From NCBI GenBank assembly GCA_033980235.1, contig CM067077.1, forward strand, positions 12,007,797 through 12,071,796: DNA of 64,000 nt, in the 5' to 3' direction. The first letter of the stretch is position 1, and every line of letters starts with the position of its first letter. A model generated the notes under the pieces. That model worked only from the letters and a program-made list of their open reading frames with translations. It made no database searches and had not been told where the DNA came from. This document shows, one piece after another, positions 55,193 through 64,000 of the stretch. The DNA comes from Diadema setosum (taxonomy: Eukaryota; Echinodermata; Echinoidea; Diadematoida; Diadematidae). Both the position numbers and the translations under genes were made by a program.

Positions 55193-55420
55193 CCTGGAGA
55201 TTACAGCTGAGGGTGTCATCTGCTAAGACGTGAATTTGACCTGTTGACCTCGCTTATTTATGAACAGGAATCATGTGAATTGAATGTATTTGGAATAGGA
55301 CAAAATGTAGCCAACTATTGTGGATATATACATGTATATCCCAAACTGAAAGTATATCAGCTGTAGTGTTGAACAAAAAAAAAAGAATAGATGAATAAAA
55401 GTAGAATTGAATAATTATTG
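55193..55420 (+). other. Putative 3' UTR with polyadenylation signal
   Basis: AT-rich region after the proposed stop at 55190-55192; AATAAA at 55394-55399 is a plausible signal. Extent is inferred. Confidence 0.4.
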
Positions 55421-58400
55421 CCAAAGTGACCAGATATGTAGAAATGACAAATATGAGATATCAGGTAATTGATATTCACACAAGGTTGTGGTAATGATTA
55501 TGCATACACGTAATATACTGTCTTCCATTCCAGAACTTCCATTGTAGAACTATTCATGTATTGCTGTGGTACTGGAGTTATGTCTGGCTAGAAACCGTTG
55601 GTTTTTTTCCGCCTCTTTTTTAACTGCTGAATTGAAACTTGTCTTGAAAGGGAAGTACAGTGCTGCCACTTATCTGAGCCCTTGTACGTGTAGTCGTTAT
55701 GCATGAAATGTCCCTAGTCACTGGGAGAGCATAGAGCCAGAAAGCTAACACAAAGCTCTGTGTCAGAAAAACTGACACAGAGATATGTCTTCTAAAATTC
55801 TTGTATGGTAATAGATCATAGTCTTGTAATAGTCTTGTAATAGATAAGTGTTTATCTATTAGAGTTGAAAGTGATTTTTTTTTGTACGCTGAGGCTGATA
55901 TTTCCATTTTGATGTTTTTATTTATTCGTTCGTTTCTATTCATCTAGAGAGGTATAAATCGCATGATTCAATGTGGTCTTGTTTCAAGTCTAAAAGGCAG
56001 TTTTCTATTATTATCTATGTATTTATTCATTCATTCTTTTCTATTCATTTACAGAGGTGTGAATAGCATGAATCCAATTATACTTAGCTAAACTTAACCA
56101 CCCCCCCCCCCCACACACACACACCAATGTCAGTCTGGAAAATGCAAAATAATCCATAATTGTTGAATAGATAGAACAATCTGTTTTAGTCAAACTGAAA
56201 CTTCTCTCTGTAATGTGTTTTACAACTTTTTCTGCATTCACTAAAATTAGAGAAGCATTTTTGTAAGGAATATGTCCTGGGGTGTAGTATCTCTTAATTA
56301 AGCAAATTAGGGGAATGGTTCTTAATTATTGATATATATCCACCCCAGAGTGTGTAGATTAGTGTCTGTTTAGTTTAAAAGATGAAAACGGTTGACTTGA
56401 CTTTGGAAATTATTAAATCTTGCATAGTTAAATCGCTTTGAAACATTTATATTTCTGCATATCCCTGATTTCACCATGTTATGTATTGACAAAGGGACTC
56501 AATTTTTCTCCTCTTTTGTGTATTTTGTACATGTATGTGGCTTAAAGAGGCTGTGATATCATGTTGTCTTGACTTTTTACAGTGATAGGCAGGCTTACTT
56601 TAAATAGATATCAGTACTCAACTGGCAATAATCATGTATTTATTTTCAGATTTTTTTTCTCCTTTCTCTCACACACCTTGATTGGAAGTGTGATTCGGTT
56701 TAAGATGCAAGTACAAGTATGTGTAGTTGACATTGTGTATTATAACATGTTAGCAGTCATATTATTTATGAATCTTTGTACTATGTATGGAAGTTACAAT
56801 GTCGCTTTGTAAAACCACAGAGGCTATAGAATTTGGTAATCTTATTTGGTTATGTGTGAATGTGCATACAGTTAAAACCTGAAAGCATGTTTGATACTGT
56901 ATATCATTCGTTTGCATGGAGATGTCAAGTTATTTAATTTGATCGAGACTAATTATGGAGATTAGGTGGGATAGTTCTTATCTGTTGGAAAAATTACAAT
57001 CACATTTGAATCTTATATTGTCATTGTTACTGTATGGAATATCTGTTACTTGAAATTATGATGACTGCGCATCACATTAAATTCTATGTGGTTTGTCAGT
57101 GATGAAGAAAGGAACCAGTTGTGTGGATTAAAATTTGTACTCAAAGCCAACTAAATGACCAAATTAATCTGAAGATGGTGAACTACTGTACATGCATGGG
57201 CATCGTGTTCAGGACAAAAGTATGAGAAGATAATGTGCTGAAAATGTAATGCCTAGGTTCTGCTGTGTCTCATTCAAATTCGCTTGGATGCCTTCTTCAG
57301 GACAAAGAGGTGAGATGAAAATGTGTTGAAAGGCATCTAGGTGCTTGATTAAGGACGAGAAGGCAAAAAGGCTTCATGCCCAAATTCACCAAGGTACCTT
57401 GTTCTGGTGTAGGAAGGCGAGAAAGCAACTTGTTTCACCTCTTGATTTCAAAATGACTGTACACAAGTCACCTTCTGACCTTCTCCTCCTGATCCTGATC
57501 CTGATCGCAGAAGCAATCTGTTCAGGGAGTAATTCATTTTGCCAGATTCATGAAATCCCTGTACGCTGAAAACATTTACATTTTTTTTACTTGGTAGGAT
57601 CTTCTTTTTTTTATACTCTTCAATGTTGATGAATCTGTCTTGGGTCATTCAATGAGACTTCATTAATTCTTCAGAGCAATGTAGTCTGGAGTTGGCGTTG
57701 TCATTATTCAAACTGTGTGACTGCCTACAGTGGTTAATCCTGTGAAAGAGCAGGCAGAAATGCACTTAATCGGACAACTGAAAATCCACAATCCACAAGG
57801 TTGACTGAACATGGAGTTTTTACATGATTATTAATGAATAACATTTACCTGTTGAAGAATGGTATGCAAATATGACACTGGCGATTGACCTGTCTTACTG
57901 TACATTTCATGAAGAATACTCTTGGCCAGTAACAATATTGTTTGCCTATAATGTTAATGGAATTATGAGGTCATGCTTATCATGATCAGAGGGTTAACTG
58001 GAAGGAGTATTAACTATCTTAATCAGGGTATACCAGGGAGTATTAAATTAAAAACAAGACATTTTAATGGGCACATAAATGATACTTGTTTATTAAAATG
58101 ATAAATGGGACATTTTGTTTACTACATTTCTGTATGCTATCAGATGGATCTAGATTAGGCTGGGCACTAAACATGTTTGTTCCTCTGAGAACAGTCAGTC
58201 TAATATCATGATTTTTAATACAAAGTAAGCTTTGTATGATGAGCATTTACGGCAGTCCTGATATTAGGACCCCCCCCCCACACACACACACACACTCACA
58301 CACAAAGTCATAATGTGTGTGTGTATCCCTGCAAAACCAAACATTTAGCCATCCATAGCTTGCCAAGCTAACCTTTCTGATTTGAATCTATTGAGATTAA

Positions 58401-59483
58401 AAGAAAGAAAATCACAGATGTGTTTGTCGACTAGTCTTGCATGTACACATAATTTTGAAGAACTATGCTGATTTTTTTCTCTCCCTCTCTCTTTCTGTCA
58501 GAGCATCAGTAAGTTCTAATTGTTTTGAATTGTTACAGAGGAAAGGAACTTTCATGTTTAGCAAAGTATGCATCACAATCCATCATTATAGTGAAACAAA
58601 CCATGCTTAGGAATAGTTGCCTAATGAATGGTATTTAGGCCTCACCTTTGTACTCACAATTTGGCTTGTTTGGGGTTGAAATACATAAGCCACTTTCTAC
58701 CAGCGTACTTGGTGAATATCGGACGTTACAGGATGCATATGGCGTAGCCAAAAGAACGTGAAAAACACGGGAGTGTTACCATTTCAACGTCGTTACATCA
58801 GATTGGCAGGAATACAATGGCAGGCTTTTCGTTACGACTCTGATAAAAATTACAATATGTGCAAGTATTCACCACCTCTGTGATCAGATACACGTATTAT
58901 GACTCCCAAATTGGGTCACATGATGATACATACACTGTGCAGTGTACTTTAAAATTTGATAGATTTGACAATGCGTGCGTGTGCATTTCGTGGATCCATC
59001 GTGGAAAGCATTACTTATCGGCATTTACTTTGCACAGATTTATCAGTATACACTGTACATGTATTATAAATCTTGATCTTTAAAAAAAAATCGATTTCTA
59101 TAATATTTCTGTGCGAGCAAGTTGAAATACAAACCACATGTCAATAAAGGCCAACATTGCCTCGGTTTTGAATATTGTTCCGTTGTCGTAATACATATAT
59201 GTCTCGGGGACAATAAAGCCGTATACTGATTACAGAAACATTTTAGTGTCGTCTTGTGGTATATATGTCGAAGTAAGATTGCAAAAGTACGTATTGATGA
59301 GTAATCTGTGAACACTGCACAATGACTTAAATACGATCATCGCCAGGTAAACAATATCGACATGATTTAACTAGCATTCTCAAAAGCAGGGTTTATATAC
59401 ACACTGGCGTTGCCTTAAATGCAGAATTTAATTCCAATGACACATAATACCAAGGCTATGCACCAAGATGTTGCTAGATACAG
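55421..59483. other. Intergenic region between two convergent genes
   Basis: AT-rich sequence with short simple repeats: poly(C) then (CA)n near 56100-56125 and 58268-58305. No ORF shows a recognisable domain and no repeat family was identified except fragments. Confidence 0.6.
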
Positions 59484-60130
59484 GGACTCGTGATGTTCAT
59501 TATTCCGAAGGTTCGTTAATCCGAAAATGAAGTAAAGTTCAGGGGCCGCGGAAGCGGGGGGGGGGGGGGGGGGGCGGGAGCTTCAAAAAAAAAAATCGAA
59601 AAAAATCACAACACTCATGAATTTCAATTCCCAAAGATTCAGCCCTTAGATTCTTCCCGTTTAAGCTGGGGGGGGGGGGGGGGGGGGGGTCTTGACCTTG
59701 CCACCCCCCTCCCCCCGGTCCCGCAGCCCCCCACACTGAAAAACGTTCCGCGGCCCCTGAAGTTAGCGTTATTACAAAACACACACATTCCTTTTATACA
59801 GTAGGCCTACCTAGATGTTCGTTAATCCGAACATCTGCAGATTTATTCCGCAGGTTCATTATTATTCCGAAGGCTCGTTCATCCAAAATGAGGTTCGTTT
59901 TTCCAAAGTTTCGTTTATCCGAAAATGAAACAAGGTTCGTTTTTTGAAGGTTCGTCAGTCCGAAAATGAAACAATCTTTATGCGTACTAACTAGCCTTCG
60001 GAATGATGTACCTTAGTTCGTTTACAAACCGTGTGTCATTTTTTTTTTTTTTTTTGAATTAACGAACATTCGCAATAATGCACCTTATTTTCTGTTTTTT
60101 TTTTTCTTTTATATTTTCGGATAAAGGAAC
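59484..60130. repeat. TTCGTTAATCCGAAA repeat cluster with nested hAT-like element
   Basis: TTATTCCGAAGGTTCGTTAAT and CCGAAAATGA words recur at 59499-59530 and 59813-60130, in between lies the insertion at 59540-59759. The words are self-complementary in part (TTCG/CGAA). Probably a decaying element rather than functional DNA. Confidence 0.6.
59540..59759. mobile_element. hAT-like MITE with CAGGGGCCGCGG ends
   Basis: CAGGGGCCGCGGAA is inverted as TTCCGCGGCCCCTG; interior has two G/C homopolymer blocks (59557-59573, 59668-59688) and an A run. AAGTT flanks both sides (AAGTT before, AAGTT after). CAGGGG-type termini suit hAT elements. Confidence 0.85.
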
Positions 60131-60867
60131 CCTCGAAGTGATGAAATGTAACCAATGTCACACCAAGGTGACATGATTCATTCACATCGTTGAAACTTAA
60201 AATTGATGATGCGTTACCCAGTCTATAGCGGGGTGGTTCTCCATTCGAGATTCATAAGTAAAAATCGTGGCCTGCATCCTTGAGATTAAAGACTGCAAAT
60301 GTGGCTGACTAATATGAACAATGATTAACTTCATAAAAAACTATCCCCGGACACTGTGCCCCTCTTGCCTGAAAACTGTTTTTCTTTCTTTTCTATATTG
60401 ATGGAACATCTTTAACTATTAGTTTGTTTTAACACAAAAGCAAGATGCAGTATGTGATCTGAGTGTGCAAAAGATAGCTTCTTGCAAACATTGATTTCAT
60501 TTTCATTAATTAAAAGAACTTTTGTGCCAGCTTTGAGTAGTCATTAGGAAGACGGAGGGAAAATAGTAGATGAAAAACTTAACAATATGGTTACTGTCTT
60601 CATATTATTTAAAATACAGTGTGATGAAAATTATCACGATAATATCTTCTGCAAAGATGCATTAATTGAATTGAAAAGTAACTTCAGTGACAGGCGATCT
60701 AGTACGATGATGATGTAATTAGGTTGTCGCTCTATGTGGCATTTTTAGTAATACAGCTGTATTATCCCGGCGATTTATACTGAGCGTGATTATACCTGCA
60801 TGAATGGTTGGCTTTTCTGTTTTTCGGGCAAGATTTATTGGGCGCACGTCACGACCTCGACACTCAC

Positions 60868-61200
60868 GAGTCATATATCCCACAATCGAATCATACTATA
60901 ACGGCCCAAGAGCAAGACACTAGTGAACAAGGCCGAGCTCGACATGACGTATAACTAGACACAAACTATACGGTCCACGAGCTTGACACTCGGCAAAGTA
61001 TGCCCTACGAGCTAGATACGAAGTAAACAAGGTCCGAGAGCTCTACACTAGATTAAAAAGGGCTCACGGACTTGACATTACATATAGAGGGGCTTTATTT
61101 ACGGAGTGTTGTGCTCGTTGACCTATTTTGCCTAGAAGTATCAGTGTCAAGCTCATGATGTCGAGCTCGTAGGCCTTATGATCGGCCTTTACTCCTTAGC
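60868..61200. repeat. Motif-array element, ACGAGCTCGACAC type
   Basis: ACGAGTCATATATCCCACAA, GGCCGAGCTCGACATGACG, CCACGAGCTTGACACTCGG and CCTACGAGCTAGATACGAAG are spaced by roughly 30 bp, then GAGGGGCTTTATTTACGG at the centre and inverse words such as GTGTCAAGCTCATGATGTCG on the right. Related to 48266-48530. Confidence 0.65.
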
Positions 61201-61239
61201 ATGGATTTACAAGACATTGTGCAGCTATACAATCATGTA

Positions 61240-61540
61240 TACATTCAATTTCAATTCAATTTCAATTGAATTTTGTTCAACAATTCAATAAAAACCTACG
61301 TATAAACATGCAAGCGTACAAAATGTGCATAATATATATAAAAACATTGAAAGGTCATGGACCCCTGTGAAGCAGGGCTTGTATCGATGGGGGCCCAGTA
61401 ACAAAATCTTAATCTGACACAAATCAAACTTCATATTATACAAACATTGAAGTTTTACAACAGACATACCCGCCCACTCACATACAAGCACTTTTTGACA
61501 GTTTATAACTAAATGAAAATCATACATAAACATATTATAT
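61240..61540 (-). mobile_element. Possible non-LTR retrotransposon 3' fragment
   Basis: CAATTTCAATTCAATTTCAA then AATTGAATTTTGTTC; read on the - strand it ends in a TTGAAATTGAA-type tail, and further upstream CCCTGTGAAGCAGGGCTTGT can fold into a hairpin. No reverse transcriptase frame. Confidence 0.4.
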
Positions 61541-62598
61541 ATAAAAATGTAATGAAAATGACATCAGCGACATGTTAAACTACACAGTAAAAATTTCACT
61601 TCCCAAATTCTCATTTTGTTAAATATTTCCCGTTTACATAATACTTTAAAACTTGACAAAGTTGAGCATGCTCTTATATTCTCATTTAAATCATTCCATT
61701 GTTATGTTTATTCCTGTAATGATTCCAATGGTTGAGTCGTATGATACTATTGTGGGACATCTTTGTAGGACGCTTAGTGCGAAGAATCTATAAGCACAGG
61801 GTTACAGGCGAAGCACTCTCTTGAATTCTTTTAGGACTTGAGTTCTTTTGAGACCAGTGGAAAACAAATGTATCTACAGTACTTATATTCATAATAATAT
61901 CACTGATTATAACAATCAGATTGTGCTTTATCGGAAAGTTACGTCTCATTAGTTAATATAATGTACATAAGTGAGTCCTAAAATATGCCCTTCATTTGCT
62001 ATTAATTTAAGCGAGGCCTTCATAAACCTTTACAGTTGGTGACAAAAAAAAAATAATAACATCGAATATAATTGTAAATCTTCAACCCAGCCAAGTGATT
62101 ACCTTAAGTTTCCTTCTCTCTTACTCTCTCTCTCTCTCTCTCTCTCCCTCTCTCTCTTGTCTTTCTTTCCGATGAAAATGTGGGATCGGGTCATTCACAA
62201 GTCTATGTGGAATGTGACGTAGCACGACTTGTGTTAATTATAAAAAATAATGATCATGTGCAGTCGTAAACATGATGAACAAAATGCATTTCACGGCCCA
62301 TAGATCTATATAAGTGAATGTCTGAAACGGTATACCAGTGCGCTTGGAGTTCGTAAGGACTTCACTTTTTCCGCTCATACAATTCGTTCCCTGTTGATGA
62401 AAATCTGGGTACATTTAATTTACATTTGTTCGACTGACTGATGCATGTTGCATCTTACATGCCTGTGCTGTCAACGGAACAACTCTGGTACACTAAAGCC
62501 AAACTGCAAACGAAGTTTTACTATATAGTCCTCATAACTTTCGCTCAAATCTGAGCTGGACGCTAAGCAAACATCTGAGATGGGGGGGGGGGGTAGTC
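61541..62598. other. Intergenic, downstream of the GPCR gene
   Basis: AT-rich with a CT microsatellite (62128-62160) and a poly(G) run at 62582-62593 directly beyond the GPCR stop codon. No gene seen; GPCR 3' UTR and polyadenylation signal likely here but none assigned. Confidence 0.5.
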
Positions 62599-63999
62599 TC
62601 ACTGCCTCCAAGACCTTTTCAGCTGTTTAAAAACGTCCTTGCTTTCTTTCCTGAATTGACGATTTATCAAAATGTACACAAAATAGTTTGTAAAGTGATG
62701 AAAGAGAGGCAGAGTCATGGCAACAGACATCGCGGATGAAGTACGACGAGCGACTGAGGGAGAGAGATGATAAAAGATAAGAGTGGGAAAAGAGGAGGCG
62801 ATCAGAAGGATGCTGACGACAAAGAGCATTGTAGTGGTTTGTTTTCCGTCTTGGTCATCGTGGTCATGTGGACGATCGTGACTACGCGCACTCTGCAGCG
62901 GATTCGTATCTGCGCACCGACTACTGCTGACCGACGCGCCGCAATGCGCGTAGCTCGAAGACCGTACGCCTCTGTCTAGGACGACCGACACGGAAATGGA
63001 TCGTCTTTCGCGACCACGTACACCACTCGTCTTCGGGCGCCGCGGAGGATCGGCGCTTGGTTGGGAGCGGCGACCGTGCTGTAGGGTCGGCTGTGGTGCG
63101 TCGTCGTGTATAATTGAAGACTGTGCACGTGTACTGGTGTCGTCTGAAGCATTTAGAAGGAAGTCTGGAAGATTGGCGCGGCAGTCTACTTCTACGTCGG
63201 CGCGATTCTCAACATCCGGCATTCTGTGCGTTCTTCCGCTTTCGTCTCCGTGGCCGTGTACGATAAAGTCTACTGCCATCGATGACGACGCCGGTTCAAC
63301 TTCGATCAGCGTGACGTTTGTCGGATTGTGTGCGGAATTCTTCTTCCTTTCGTTAATGACAGAGAGAGTGCGACGGCGACGATAGATGAGATTCCTGTCA
63401 ATTCCTTCACTGTAAGACCTACGACGAAATCGGGTCCAGACCAGAATGCTGCGGTAAATAATGCCATAAAGGACTCCAGTGATTACGCTCGACAACACGA
63501 AAAGTGTCGTTTTCACCCAGACGGCAACATTTGTGACTTCCGGCAATGGATGAAGACAACCGACATCAGAAGCGGAAAATTTCGTGGACGTTCCATCCAG
63601 GGTCGAGATCATCGTAAGCACGAAAGAAAAAACAAGATAAGCTAGCACCGCCATCACGGCTCCGTGCTTAGACGATGTCACCTCAGCTGACTTGCAATGG
63701 ACCACGTAACGATCGAGGGCAAAGACCACGAAGGATGACATCGATGAATACCAGAGGAACTCGCTGATGATTGTTGTCGCTGCCTTACTAACCCAAGCTC
63801 CTCCGTACGACTGAGCTGCCGCACCGGCCATGTTCATCGGGGCCACGACCGAAGCTATCAAATCGACGCCGGCTTTTGCGATGACGAGGTAGTCCGTGGT
63901 CGTCTTAGAAGGTCTTCGTGAGAAGATTACGACAATAAGCGCGTTAGACGACAGGCCAATCACCAACTGCAGAGTGAAAACTGTGATAATGTAAACGCA
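62599..63999 (-). CDS. Class A-like GPCR, intronless in the window, 5' partial
   Basis: An unbroken frame of 466 codons runs from the window edge to TGA at 62599-62601. Seven hydrophobic segments are visible: TM1 (1-27, with GLSSN), TM2 with the VDLIAS sequence and its Asp, TM3 ending in DRY (residues 96-98), TM4, TM5 at about 155-188, TM6 at 388-412 and TM7 ending NYFVY (438-442), followed by an FRKES helix 8. ICL3 is about 195 residues. TM1 is complete; the N terminus lies past the window. Membrane receptor role is inferred; no ligand can be assigned. Several canonical residues differ from class A (see finding). Confidence 0.9.
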   Translation of the reverse strand, partial: CVYIITVFTLQLVIGLSSNALIVVIFSRRPSKTTTDYLVIAKAGVDLIASVVAPMNMAGAAAQSYGGAWVSKAATTIISEFLWYSSMSSFVVFALDRYVVHCKSAEVTSSKHGAVMAVLAYLVFSFVLTMISTLDGTSTKFSASDVGCLHPLPEVTNVAVWVKTTLFVLSSVITGVLYGIIYRSILVWTRFRRRSYSEGIDRNLIYRRRRTLSVINERKKNSAHNPTNVTLIEVEPASSSMAVDFIVHGHGDESGRTHRMPDVENRADVEVDCRANLPDFLLNASDDTSTRAQSSIIHDDAPQPTLQHGRRSQPSADPPRRPKTSGVRGRERRSISVSVVLDRGVRSSSYAHCGASVSSSRCADTNPLQSARSHDRPHDHDDQDGKQTTTMLFVVSILLIASSFPTLIFYHLSPSVARRTSSAMSVAMTLPLFHHFTNYFVYILINRQFRKESKDVFKQLKRSWRQ

Positions 64000-64000
64000 T

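Noticed and set aside
62767..63645. Frames on the + strand of 70, 129 and 105 codons opposite the GPCR
   Set aside because: Antisense shadows of the GPCR coding sequence, without homology.

Overview
The window is eukaryotic, repeat-rich genomic DNA. Short exons with GT..AG introns are scattered through AT-rich, transposon-filled sequence. The set of families seen suggests a marine invertebrate deuterostome, most likely an echinoderm. Those families are TTAA- and TA-flanked MITEs, tRNA-derived SINEs, a GTCCGTCC/AGGTCA element and a long hAT-like element. This assignment rests on recognising the repeat types and on an intronless, sequence-divergent rhodopsin-like receptor gene. It is an inference, not a proof.

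One gene dominates the window. On the + strand, 21 exons between 3603 and 55192 encode an anoctamin (TMEM16) of the ANO7 type. The exon phases join without a break into 855 codons (854 residues plus stop). The 5' end (start codon, first exon or exons, promoter) is not recognised and is probably further upstream. All six acidic or amide residues that bind calcium in TMEM16 proteins can be placed in the model. The last three coding pieces (39, 39 and 21 nt) are less certain than the rest.

The introns are archives of mobile elements. Intron 2 holds an inverted pair of TTAA-ended MITEs and a foldback element of about 1 kb. The 46823-independent core of the intron between 28593 and 33626 is a hAT-like insertion of about 4.15 kb (29278-33428); it carries a satellite array of about 190-bp units with a three-unit higher-order period, itself split by a MITE. 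Five copies of a TTAA-flanked palindromic MITE of about 93 bp are present; one splits a tRNA-like SINE. A 249-bp TA-flanked MITE keeps the same open frame in its three copies. Near 16941-17300 part of an exon and its donor are duplicated, and the duplicate donor is destroyed.

From 55193 to 62598 there is non-coding sequence: the presumed 3' UTR, simple repeats, a short hAT-like element and a motif-array element. On the - strand, 62599-64000 is the 3' portion of an intronless class A-like GPCR gene whose 5' end lies beyond the window. It is convergent with the anoctamin gene. No complete tRNA or rRNA gene, CRISPR array or bacterial-type operon is present. Nothing suggests that the two genes act together.
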